Of a stretch of DNA of 64,000 nucleotides, positions 42,892 to 51,445 are shown piece after piece. The DNA is from GCA-2862585 sp049890295. GTDB lineage: Bacteria > Bacteroidota > Bacteroidia > Flavobacteriales > UBA7312. The stretch lies in assembly GCA_049890295.1 (NCBI GenBank), contig JBMHBP010000004.1:1-64000 (forward strand), in the 5' to 3' direction. A program made the position numbers and the translations under genes. The notes under the pieces were generated by a model, which saw nothing but the letters and a program-made list of their open reading frames with translations, was not told the DNA's origin and ran no database searches. Positions within the stretch are counted from its first letter, which is position 1, and every line of letters starts with the position of its first letter.

Positions 42892-43811
42892 AGCGATGTT
42901 TTTACATACTATTGTTATTACCTTTTTGGGCCAGTTCACAAGATATACACTTTAGTCAATGGCATAAAAACCCATTATTTCAAAGTCCCGCTTTAGCCGG
43001 GAGTTTTGATGGGTCTTACAGAATAACAGCTCATCAGCGCGAACAATGGGCCAGTGTCAGTGTGCCTTTTCAATCCACTACAGTGGGTTTTGATATGCCT
43101 TATAAATCATGGGGCTTTGGGGCTCAGTTTTTAAGGGACCAGTCTGGAAGTTCACGCTTATCTTTAACACAATTATCACTCTTATTATCACGTTCTTTAG
43201 AAAATTGGCGTTTCGGACTACAAATGGGCTTAGTTCAACAGAATATTGATTTTTCTGATTTAGTTTTTATTGATAATACTGAAGACATTTTCTCATTATC
43301 AAAAAGCTATATTGATTTAGGCTTAGGCCTATATAAGGATATTTATTTTACAAGCTCCGACATAAATATTGGTTATTCTATCTTTCATTTGAATACGCCA
43401 AATCGTTCGTTTTTTGCTAGTGAGGACCGATTAAAAGTGAAACATAGTTTAGTGTCAGAGTGGAATTATCCCCTCAATTCACAATGGACTCTAGTACCAT
43501 CGATGCAATGGCAAAGTCAGCAAAAGCAAAGGGAATGGACCATAGGGTCTCTTATAAGACTAGATATTAGTGATTTATACTACAAAAATATTCAATTAGA
43601 AGGGGGAGGTTATTATCGTTTTGGTGATGCTGTAAGTGTTCTTTTAGGTCTTCATTTAGGACAAAGTCAGCTAGCCTTTAGTTACGACTGGAACGTTTCT
43701 GATTTAGTGCCAGCTAGTAATGCCTTGGGGGCATGGGAGCTCTCGTTTCACCATATTATCAACACCAGTATGCCACGTCCAATCTATAAAACTTGTCCAG
43801 CATTTTTATGA
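42888..43811 (+). CDS. PorP/SprF family type IX secretion membrane protein
   Basis: A 307-residue outer-membrane beta-barrel protein of the PorP/SprF family, which helps secrete or anchor specific T9SS type B cargo. The signal peptide (1-17) is followed by the family start QDIHFSQWHKNPLFQSPALAGSFDGSYRI. Alternating aromatic strands run to the C-terminus, with WELSFHHI near the end as in this family. It overlaps both neighbours by 4 bp (ATGA on each side), so cargo, partner and the next gene are translationally coupled. The pairing with the upstream CHU_C protein strongly suggests a dedicated cargo-partner set. Confidence 0.92.
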   Translation: MKRCFYILLLLPFWASSQDIHFSQWHKNPLFQSPALAGSFDGSYRITAHQREQWASVSVPFQSTTVGFDMPYKSWGFGAQFLRDQSGSSRLSLTQLSLLLSRSLENWRFGLQMGLVQQNIDFSDLVFIDNTEDIFSLSKSYIDLGLGLYKDIYFTSSDINIGYSIFHLNTPNRSFFASEDRLKVKHSLVSEWNYPLNSQWTLVPSMQWQSQQKQREWTIGSLIRLDISDLYYKNIQLEGGGYYRFGDAVSVLLGLHLGQSQLAFSYDWNVSDLVPASNALGAWELSFHHIINTSMPRPIYKTCPAFL

Positions 43812-45688
43812 AAAACCGTTTACTGACATATTGCTTATGCTTGCTGTCTGCTATAGTTATGGCACAAAGTAAATCTGTTCTAGTCAATGAGGGTAATTAT
43901 TATTTTGAAAATAAGGACTATTTTTCTTCTATTTTCTACTATGAATTAGCTTTAGAAAAAGACAGCAATTTAGTAGATATATTTTACCCTTTAGCAGAAA
44001 GTTACCGCTATACCCACCAGTTTGCAAAGGCAATTAATTATTATCAAAAAGTAGTTGAACTGAACGCTTCTTCAGCCTATCCCAACTTGTTATTGTTTTT
44101 AGGACTGTCTTTAAAAAATAGCTCAAATTATGATGAAGCCTCGCGTACACTTCAACAATTTTTAGATGAACAAGCCTACCCTTCAAGCTTTTGGTACCGT
44201 AAGGGCTTAATGGCTTTAAAAGGGAGTGAGTTTGCTAAGAACTTAAACGAAAGTAAGGAGTATAGTGTAGTCAATTTGGGTGATGCTATCAATTCTAGTG
44301 TTTCTGATTTTGCCCCATTCGTTGATGTTAATGGAAAATTATATTTTACCTCAATGGAAAAAGATGATGGCTTAGCTCAGGAGACTTATATTGGTCATCG
44401 TTCCGTAATCATGCATGCTGAAAAAGGTCAAATAGCCAAGGTGTATAATGTTTTTAACGATGCAAATTATCACATGGCTAACATATCATTTAACGCCGAT
44501 AAAACTACTGCTTACTTTACAAAATGTAAGCAATACCAAAATAATTTAAACTGTGAGATTTATTCCAGCCAGTTTAAAGGTGCGTTTTGGCAAAGCCCTC
44601 AACTTATGGATCAACGCTTTAACCCTATTAACTCTAGTAATACCCATCCTAAATGGGCGTTTTGGAATCAGCAGGAGGGCTTATTCATTTCTTCCAATAG
44701 AATAGGTGGAGTAGGTGATTTGGATATTTGGTTTATACCTTTTAACGGCAGTCCTCAACACTTGGGTAATGGCATCAATACACAAGGCAAAGAAGTTAGT
44801 CCATTCTATCATCCTATTGAACAAACGCTATATTTCAGCTCAGATTTCCATGCTGGCATGGGTGGTTTTGATATTTTCAAAAGTGTATGGCAAGAAAGTT
44901 GGGGATTAGTTAGTCATTTGGGCAAGCCGATTAACAGTAGTGCTAACGATTTGTATTATGTAGCTCAGTTAGACAGCCCCCAAACAGGCTATTTCTCTTC
45001 CAATCGACCAGGTTCTCAAAGTATTACAACAGAAAGTTGCTGTAACGACATTTATGCCTTTGTCAAAACAGAAGAATGTGTCTGCGTAGAAATTGATAGC
45101 CTCAGTAAAGTTATGAAACTCAATTTGCCTTTAAGTTTATATTTTCATAATGACGAGCCAGACCCTAACACTCGAGATAGCCTAACCACATTGAGTTATA
45201 CCCAAGCATATATTTCCTATAGTGCATTGAAAGACAAATATGTCAGTCAATTTTCCGCCATATTAGCTGGTAATGCAAAGAATGATGCCCAACGGAAAAT
45301 GCGTCGATTCTTTGATGAGACGGTTAGTGGCGGCTATGAGCAATTGCAAGTCTTTGCACAACAGCTTGAACAGGCCTTATTACTGGGAGCTAGGGTGGAA
45401 TTACGTCTCAAAGGGTTTACTTCTCCACTAACCGATAGCGATTATAATGTTTTGTTAGCCAAACGACGAATTTCAAGTATGGCCAATTTCTTTAGTATAT
45501 ATAACGATAGTAGTTTAAGCCCTTTTATGTCCAATGGTCAGCTGAGTATTTCTGAGTTGCCCTTGGGTGAAACCCAAGTCGATATGGATGTTAGCGATAA
45601 CCCTAACGATAGGAGAAATTCGGTATATAGCATAAAAGCGGCTAGAGAAAGGCGAATAGAAATTCAATCTATTTTAGTAGAATTTTAG
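43808..45688 (+). CDS. TPR, beta-propeller (PD40) and OmpA-like envelope protein
   Basis: A 626-residue exported protein. After a signal peptide (1-19) come TPR-like helices (about 25-135), then a PD40/TolB-like beta-propeller (about 150-420) with repeats such as PFVDVNGKLYFTSMEKDD and LFISSNRIGGVGDLDIW. The C-terminal OmpA-like domain (about 440-626) is divergent, split by an insert, with the peptidoglycan-binding segment LRLKGFTSPLTDSDYNVLLAKRRI. This order matches PorE-type periplasmic proteins that tether the T9SS to peptidoglycan. It overlaps the PorP/SprF gene by 4 bp, and I infer that it anchors this secretion trio. A clustered CC pair (TESCCND) is notable. Confidence 0.85.
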   Translation: MKNRLLTYCLCLLSAIVMAQSKSVLVNEGNYYFENKDYFSSIFYYELALEKDSNLVDIFYPLAESYRYTHQFAKAINYYQKVVELNASSAYPNLLLFLGLSLKNSSNYDEASRTLQQFLDEQAYPSSFWYRKGLMALKGSEFAKNLNESKEYSVVNLGDAINSSVSDFAPFVDVNGKLYFTSMEKDDGLAQETYIGHRSVIMHAEKGQIAKVYNVFNDANYHMANISFNADKTTAYFTKCKQYQNNLNCEIYSSQFKGAFWQSPQLMDQRFNPINSSNTHPKWAFWNQQEGLFISSNRIGGVGDLDIWFIPFNGSPQHLGNGINTQGKEVSPFYHPIEQTLYFSSDFHAGMGGFDIFKSVWQESWGLVSHLGKPINSSANDLYYVAQLDSPQTGYFSSNRPGSQSITTESCCNDIYAFVKTEECVCVEIDSLSKVMKLNLPLSLYFHNDEPDPNTRDSLTTLSYTQAYISYSALKDKYVSQFSAILAGNAKNDAQRKMRRFFDETVSGGYEQLQVFAQQLEQALLLGARVELRLKGFTSPLTDSDYNVLLAKRRISSMANFFSIYNDSSLSPFMSNGQLSISELPLGETQVDMDVSDNPNDRRNSVYSIKAARERRIEIQSILVEF

Positions 45689-45718
45689 ATAATAATGTTC
45701 ATTTTTCTATCCTTTATC

Positions 45719-45726
45719 TATTTTTG
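45719..45726 (+). promoter_or_regulatory. candidate -7 box of the nucleotidyltransferase gene
   Basis: TATTTTTG matches TAnnTTTG and lies 20 nt before the ATG at 45747. Confidence 0.45.
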
Positions 45727-45746
45727 CCACAACAAATATAAACTGT

Positions 45747-46643
45747 ATGAAACCTACTCTATTAATATTAGCTGCCGGAATGGGCAGTCGTTATGGTGGC
45801 CTAAAGCAAATTGACGGTATAGGCCCAAACGATGAACCCATTATTGAATATTCTATTTATGATGCTATTCAGTCTGGATTTGGCAAAATTGTTTTTGTTA
45901 TCCGAAAGGAGTTTGATGAGGCTTTCCGTTCTCGCTTTTCCAAGTTTGAAAGCATGATAGATATCGCTTATGCCTATCAGCCGGTGCAAGTCGAATTAGA
46001 GGGAGTTAATTTGATAGAACGTCAAAAACCGTGGGGAACTTCTCATGCTGTATTAGTAGCAAAAGATTATATCAATGAGCCGTTTGCGGTGATTAATGCC
46101 GATGACTATTATGGAGCCAACTCCTTTAAAATTATGGCTGATTTTTTAACTAAAGAATGTTCGCCCTCCGTGATGTCAATGATGGGTTATGTGTTGGAAA
46201 ATACCTTGTCTGAACATGGCACTGTCAATAGGGGAGTTTGCGAAGTGAATGAGGCTGGTGACCTCATTGAAGTGATAGAACGTACCAAAATTGCTAAAGT
46301 AAACGGCATGGTTGAATACAATGTTGGTGAGCAAGGTGGTGCTGAACTTAACCCAAAAGCTAGTGTGTCTATGAACTACTGGGGTTTTCATCCCTCTTTA
46401 TTTGAACACATTGAAAAGGGCTTATTCGACTTTATGAAAGCCAATGCTCATGATCCTAAAGCCGAATACTATATTCCTTCCATTGTGACAGAATTGATTA
46501 ACGCTGGCACTGTAACAGTCAAGGTAATTCCGACCACCGATAGTTGGTTTGGCGTGACTTATAAAGAAGATAAACCCATGGCCGTAGCTGCTATTGGCGA
46601 GCAAATAAAAAAGGGCGTTTATCCAACACCTTTGTGGGGGTAA
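45747..46643 (+). CDS. sugar-phosphate nucleotidyltransferase family protein
   Basis: A 298-residue cytoplasmic protein of the nucleotidyltransferase fold that activates sugar phosphates with NTP. The N-terminal loop LAAGMGSRYGGLKQ (about 6-19) is the nucleotide-binding signature, with IEYSIYDAIQSG after it. The metal-binding Asp pair appears in INADDYYG (about 112-119). The exact sugar and nucleotide cannot be read from the motifs. No pathway neighbours are present. The gene is monocistronic, with the convergent YciI gene 31 nt beyond its stop. Confidence 0.85.
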   Translation: MKPTLLILAAGMGSRYGGLKQIDGIGPNDEPIIEYSIYDAIQSGFGKIVFVIRKEFDEAFRSRFSKFESMIDIAYAYQPVQVELEGVNLIERQKPWGTSHAVLVAKDYINEPFAVINADDYYGANSFKIMADFLTKECSPSVMSMMGYVLENTLSEHGTVNRGVCEVNEAGDLIEVIERTKIAKVNGMVEYNVGEQGGAELNPKASVSMNYWGFHPSLFEHIEKGLFDFMKANAHDPKAEYYIPSIVTELINAGTVTVKVIPTTDSWFGVTYKEDKPMAVAAIGEQIKKGVYPTPLWG

Positions 46644-46674
46644 CATAACCCACATACTATACCGTCAGTGATAG

Positions 46675-46992
46675 TTATTGATTTACTATTAAGGATAAAG
46701 AAAATGGATGTAATTCAGCCGACATGATTCCAGCTTGAATGGCTGGATCTTTTTCCATAAGATCCCTGGCTATAACTAAATCTTTTGCTTGGAATATCAC
46801 AATACCAAAATTGTTCAAATGGTTCACGTCATAATCGGTCTTACCTGCTAAGAGAACTTGGCCGTTGTCTTTTAGATGTTTTAGATGATTGAAATGTTCT
46901 GAGACTATTTCCCTTGTCTCATTGGTCCAATTGTTCTTTTCGGTATAATTTGATGTGAGTCTTAGTATATATATAAAAGTTATTGAACTCAT
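46675..46992 (-). CDS. YciI family protein
   Basis: A 105-residue protein with the YCII-related fold (dimeric alpha-beta barrel). It contains the HFNHLKHLKDNGQVLLAGKT segment (about 33-52) and the FxAKDLVIARDLMEKDPAIQAG helix (about 66-87). The family has a conserved Asp-His or His pair of unclear function; some members are enzymes or sensor-associated. I start at the ATG at 46992, which gives a clean beta-strand start. A nine-residue upstream extension is possible. No promoter box was identified, and 227 bp upstream are empty. Confidence 0.75.
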   Translation of the reverse strand: MSSITFIYILRLTSNYTEKNNWTNETREIVSEHFNHLKHLKDNGQVLLAGKTDYDVNHLNNFGIVIFQAKDLVIARDLMEKDPAIQAGIMSAELHPFSLSLIVNQ

Positions 46993-47219
46993 TTGAATAT
47001 TGTTTTTTTTGGCGTTCAATTTTTTTTTCAGTTTCTTGTTCTAGTCCGCAAGCTATTAAAAAGTATGTACTTTTTCCCACATTACTTAAATCCAAGTCTG
47101 TAATAGTGTTTTATATCTATTTTTTGACTACCAATACAATAGTTAAAAATGGGAATGGAAATGGGTAAAAGAGTAAATCATCCATAGGGCTTTAAGGATG
47201 TCTAACGAATGCATAAAAT

Positions 47220-49157
47220 TTACTCACTTTTAGCCTCCACCCAGTCCCCATGGGATTTTATGAGATCAATGAGGGCGTCCACCGCTTTATCTTCGGCTAT
47301 ATTTCGTTCTACCACTTCTTTTTCCTTGTACAAGGTAATTTTTCCTACCCCAGTTCCCACATAGCCGTAATCGGCATCTGCCATTTCCCCTGGTCCATTT
47401 ACAATGCAGCCCATAATACCAATTTTCACTCCTTTGAGGTGATTGGTCTTAGCACGTATCTTGGCGGTTGTTTCTTGTAAGTCAAAGAGTGTTCTTCCAC
47501 ACGAAGGACAAGAAATATATTCAGTTTTGGAAATACGTGTTCGGCTAGCCTGTAGTATGCCAAAGGCGGTTTGGTTTATCATCTGATCGGAACCACAATT
47601 TTCGGCTGCTATAAAGATGCCGTCGCCCAGTCCGTCCAATAATAAGGCTCCCATGTCGGTTGCGGCATGCAGTTGTAAATCTTCAACCGTTAGGTTGCCA
47701 TAGGCTCGGCCAATAATTACTGGCACCGAACAATCTTGTTCCATCAACTCCATAAATAATCGCCTTTGTTCGGCCATGCCATGTTTGTTCCAGCTATCAA
47801 TGAGTAGCACAGCTGTAGGGTCGCCTTTTAGCTTATCAATGAGTTCGGCATTGAGGTCTGGCAAGCAGGCATAAACCATATTGAGTTTTTGAGATAATAC
47901 CGTTTGTTGGACGTATTGTTTAGTATTTAAAAATGGATAGACTCTATCTTTATTTTTATGATCGAGCCAGGTCTCGTAGTGGTAAATAATCCCTAACGTA
48001 CCTGGAATCTCAAAGTCAATTTCTGTACTACCTGCAAAGACATAATCGCAGGCCATATCACCAATATTCCATTTGTCATTGGGTACTGAATAATTATAGC
48101 CTAAAGCAAAAAAGGAGGCTGGGCTAATACGTTTTTTTAAGGAGAAGTCAGCCATAACTATTGGCACTTGCTTATTACCAATATTTAAAACGGTCTTACT
48201 GTCTCGTCTAACATAATTGAAGCTATCTATAGGGTTACTTCTAATGGCTTTTATTTCTTGGTGTTTCTCTCTTCCAGTGTAACGTTCTACTAGTGCTTTG
48301 GCAACTGGAATTTCAAACTCTGGTTCTTCTGTCAAGGATACCCTAACGGTATCACCGATACCATCTTCTAACAAGGTGCCTATACCAACAGCAGATTTAA
48401 TACGGCCATCTTCTCCTTCGCCAGCCTCGGTAACGCCTAAATGCAAAGGGTAATTCATGCCTTCTTCAATCATTTTTGTAATGAGTAATCGGTAAGCTTG
48501 TACCATCACTTGAGTGTTGCTAGCCTTCATGGATAGTATTATATTATGATAGTCTTCTTCTTGGCAAATACGTAAAAACTCCAGGGCTGACTCGACCATT
48601 CCTAGAGGAGTATCTCCATAGCGACTTAATATTCTGTCGGAAAGAGAGCCATGGTTGGTACCTATTCGCATGGCCGTGCCTTCTTGTTTACATATTCTGA
48701 CTAGTGGCACAAAGCGTGCTTTGATACGATCTAGCTCTTGCTGATAGCTATCATCGGTATATTCTAATTCTTCAAATTTTTTCTTATCGGCATAATTTCC
48801 TGGGTTTACCCTAACTTTTTCGACAATGCGAGCTGCAATTTCGGCTGCATTAGGCGTAAAGTGTATGTCAGCAACTAGTGGTGTATCGAAGCCACGAGCT
48901 CTGAGCTCGTCTTTTATATTTTGAAGATTCTCGGCTTCTTTTCGGCTTGGAGCTGTAATACGAACAATTTCACAGCCAGCTTCTATCATACGAATACTTT
49001 GTTCGACAGTGGCTTGGGTATCCATGGTATCGGTGGTAGTCATGGACTGTAAGCGTATGGGATTATCACCACCTACACCGACATTACCTATCATCACTTC
49101 TCTTGACTTGTATCGAGAGTATTGGGTTAAGCTATTGCAATAAGGTACTTGCTCCAT
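47220..49157 (-). CDS. ispG: 4-hydroxy-3-methylbut-2-enyl diphosphate synthase, insert-bearing form
   Basis: Iron-sulfur enzyme of the MEP pathway, converting ME-cPP to HMBPP. At 645 residues it is far longer than the common 370-residue form, because a central domain of about 250 residues lies between the N-terminal TIM barrel (1-290) and the C-terminal Fe-S domain (from about 540). This three-domain form is known from plants, Chlamydia and Bacteroidota. The [4Fe-4S] cysteines are in ISCPSCGRTLFD and GIMGCIVNGPGE, and the barrel shows VRVNPGNYAD. It begins immediately after the stop of the PNGase F-like gene. Confidence 0.96.
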   Translation of the reverse strand: MEQVPYCNSLTQYSRYKSREVMIGNVGVGGDNPIRLQSMTTTDTMDTQATVEQSIRMIEAGCEIVRITAPSRKEAENLQNIKDELRARGFDTPLVADIHFTPNAAEIAARIVEKVRVNPGNYADKKKFEELEYTDDSYQQELDRIKARFVPLVRICKQEGTAMRIGTNHGSLSDRILSRYGDTPLGMVESALEFLRICQEEDYHNIILSMKASNTQVMVQAYRLLITKMIEEGMNYPLHLGVTEAGEGEDGRIKSAVGIGTLLEDGIGDTVRVSLTEEPEFEIPVAKALVERYTGREKHQEIKAIRSNPIDSFNYVRRDSKTVLNIGNKQVPIVMADFSLKKRISPASFFALGYNYSVPNDKWNIGDMACDYVFAGSTEIDFEIPGTLGIIYHYETWLDHKNKDRVYPFLNTKQYVQQTVLSQKLNMVYACLPDLNAELIDKLKGDPTAVLLIDSWNKHGMAEQRRLFMELMEQDCSVPVIIGRAYGNLTVEDLQLHAATDMGALLLDGLGDGIFIAAENCGSDQMINQTAFGILQASRTRISKTEYISCPSCGRTLFDLQETTAKIRAKTNHLKGVKIGIMGCIVNGPGEMADADYGYVGTGVGKITLYKEKEVVERNIAEDKAVDALIDLIKSHGDWVEAKSE

Positions 49158-51398
49158 TTAACGGTTAAGCATTATTTTTTTTGTATTAATCTTTCCTTTA
49201 CGTTTAAGTTGTAGAAGGTATATTCCGTTGGCTAAGTTAGAAATATCTAGAATTTTACTGCTCTGATTAGGACTCATTTTTTGTTCTAATACTTGATGTC
49301 CACTAATATTGAGAAGACTTAGTGTTGTTTCTGCCGGTAGGTCAAAATGACTTTCTATCGTAACTTGGCCTTGACTCACTGAGGGATAAACCTTAAAACT
49401 TCCAATGCGTTCGGGAGTAGTAATATCGGTTCCATTAGTAACTCTAAAAGAATGTACGATAGCAGAACCAAAGTCTTTGTGGAAACTCTTAAAAACTGTA
49501 ACGGTATCGTAGTACATAAAGTTAAGGAATCCTGATCCGTCAGGTTGCCCTACCTGATCCCAATACCAAAAATCTAGACCATCGCCACCAGTATCATCTA
49601 TTCTAAATGTATAGCAACCATTTGGTAGGGATAGGGTATCAGCATAGAGAGCATTACTTTCTAGTCCACTTCTAGAATAGACTACATCATCCCACTGGTT
49701 TGTGATTTTCCATGAATTTTGGCTGCCATAATTATTAGTTTTCATCCGAACAATAAATGAAGGTTTATAGACTGGTACATTTTCAAACTCTGATACCATA
49801 CGATCGTTTTCGGTGTGCTCATCATTTTGTCCGTTCGGGTTTGAAGTGGTCACTATAAATGTATTTGAGGTGCCATAGTTAGACATTTGCCCTAAAATAA
49901 CTTCTTCTTCTTCCATAAATTTTAGATTACCGGACCACTGGTAGGTTTGCATAGTTCCACCTTCAACTCCAAATTGAATATCTAATGAGGTTAGCTCCTC
50001 TGCTCCTGAATTTCTAATTTTAACAATGGGATTGTGACATACAGGATTAAATCTTGAATAAATATCTTTATTAGAAGGTGCTAAAATATCGGTGACCTCG
50101 GCATCTATATTGAAGTTAATTTCTTTGTATTGAAATAATTGAACAGCACATGAGTAGCTGGCGTCTGCTGATGGGTTAAAATTACTGAAATTGATATCAA
50201 TACTTACTGAATCTTGTGAGTCTACAAATGAGGTAATTTCATGATTGAAGATGGGTACTGCTTCACCTGGACACCAATTTGCACGGTCAAAAATCCAAGT
50301 TCCACCTTGTGGCCAAATTGCGTTGAACCCACAGTCATCTTTCCAAATTGTATTGCCACCGACTGTTGTGCCATTTACCCTGGCAGTATATCCAATGTTA
50401 GGGGTAAATTCTCCGGCTTGTCCATGCCCGGAGGGTACAAATTGTAGTTTAAATTCTTTAGCGTCAGCTACCACAGGATGTTTTACCATTGGCATCTGAT
50501 TAGTTTCGAAATCATTTGAATTGTCGTAACTATAGCCTGAGGCACCGTTTTTATATACATTTCTCAAATCGATAGGCATTCTTGGTGGTGTTCCTTCAAT
50601 AAATTCAAAATCTAGGGTGACACTAAAGCCACTACTCCACCCGGAATAAAAAGCATCGATTTCTATAGAATCTTTCAACAGATGCTGAAAATCTGTTACA
50701 TCAAAGGTAAAGACATGTTTCCAGTTTTCAGTATAGCCGTTGGTACCATAGCTACTATTAGCTGGGTTCATATATGTGCCATAGGGTGTTATGGCTCTAC
50801 CTAATTCAAAGTCGTTAATTACTTCATAGAGGTTATAGGTATCTGTATTAACTAAATATAAGCTTGTGTCAGCAATAACTAGTGTAGAGTCAGTAATATT
50901 TCCCTGCCCATCAAAGATTGGATTGAAGTAATTTCCTGCAAAAACGTATAGTGTATCAGTGGCTATAGTTGGGTTATCCTGATCTTGAAATAGAACGAGT
51001 GTTAGGGTATCATTGGCTTGTTGAGAACTTGTACCATTAATGCTATCCCAAACAGTTGAATAAGTTTGGGAGTAGCTAACAGATGCACTATCAATAACTT
51101 CATTATTTAGTTTGAAATTTGGTGCTAAAACTAAATTAGAATCTATGATGCCTGTTCGATGTCTCATGAGTATATGTACATCATAATCCCATCCACTACA
51201 GCCAGTGGAAGCACAGCCCATTGTAAAATGCATTAACACTTTTCTGTACGATTCGCCATTGGGAAATTCTCCCCAATCTTTATAGTGTCCATACCAGGTC
51301 ATATCGGTACTATTATGAACTTGAACGAAGGTCGTATCACCAGTATCTGCACTAGCAATAAATGTAGAAAGTAATAAGATGGAAATAAATCGTAACAT
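49158..51398 (-). CDS. secreted PNGase F-like glycoamidase with T9SS sorting domain
   Basis: A 746-residue exported protein: signal peptide (1-18), then a peptide-N-glycosidase F-like double jelly-roll. Residues 53-80 (MHFTMGCASTGCSGWDYDV) match the first domain, with D71 aligning to the PNGase F catalytic Asp. Residues 320-380 match the second, with E330 in the position of the catalytic Glu and the GTWIFDRANWCPG signature. An extra segment (about 85-200) is absent from classical PNGase F. The C-terminal 75 residues form a T9SS type A sorting domain (SFKVYPSVSQGQVTI to NGIYLLQLKRKGK). It is predicted to remove N-linked glycans outside the cell. Confidence 0.85.
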   Translation of the reverse strand: MLRFISILLLSTFIASADTGDTTFVQVHNSTDMTWYGHYKDWGEFPNGESYRKVLMHFTMGCASTGCSGWDYDVHILMRHRTGIIDSNLVLAPNFKLNNEVIDSASVSYSQTYSTVWDSINGTSSQQANDTLTLVLFQDQDNPTIATDTLYVFAGNYFNPIFDGQGNITDSTLVIADTSLYLVNTDTYNLYEVINDFELGRAITPYGTYMNPANSSYGTNGYTENWKHVFTFDVTDFQHLLKDSIEIDAFYSGWSSGFSVTLDFEFIEGTPPRMPIDLRNVYKNGASGYSYDNSNDFETNQMPMVKHPVVADAKEFKLQFVPSGHGQAGEFTPNIGYTARVNGTTVGGNTIWKDDCGFNAIWPQGGTWIFDRANWCPGEAVPIFNHEITSFVDSQDSVSIDINFSNFNPSADASYSCAVQLFQYKEINFNIDAEVTDILAPSNKDIYSRFNPVCHNPIVKIRNSGAEELTSLDIQFGVEGGTMQTYQWSGNLKFMEEEEVILGQMSNYGTSNTFIVTTSNPNGQNDEHTENDRMVSEFENVPVYKPSFIVRMKTNNYGSQNSWKITNQWDDVVYSRSGLESNALYADTLSLPNGCYTFRIDDTGGDGLDFWYWDQVGQPDGSGFLNFMYYDTVTVFKSFHKDFGSAIVHSFRVTNGTDITTPERIGSFKVYPSVSQGQVTIESHFDLPAETTLSLLNISGHQVLEQKMSPNQSSKILDISNLANGIYLLQLKRKGKINTKKIMLNR

Positions 51399-51421
51399 AA
51401 TAGAATTTTTAGCTTTGGATT

Positions 51422-51429
51422 CAAATATA
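51422..51429 (-). promoter_or_regulatory. candidate -7 box of the PNGase F-like gene and ispG
   Basis: TATATTTG on the minus strand matches TAnnTTTG and lies 23 nt before the ATG at 51398. Confidence 0.45.
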
Positions 51430-51445
51430 CTAAGAAATCGGTTTA

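Noticed and set aside
46983..47168. Plus-strand open frame of 61 codons in the gap between the YciI gene and ispG
   Set aside because: It starts inside the YciI 5' end, is low-complexity (poly-T derived Phe, Ser and Ile), and has no promoter box or recognisable motif. The gap (46993-47219) shows nothing else.
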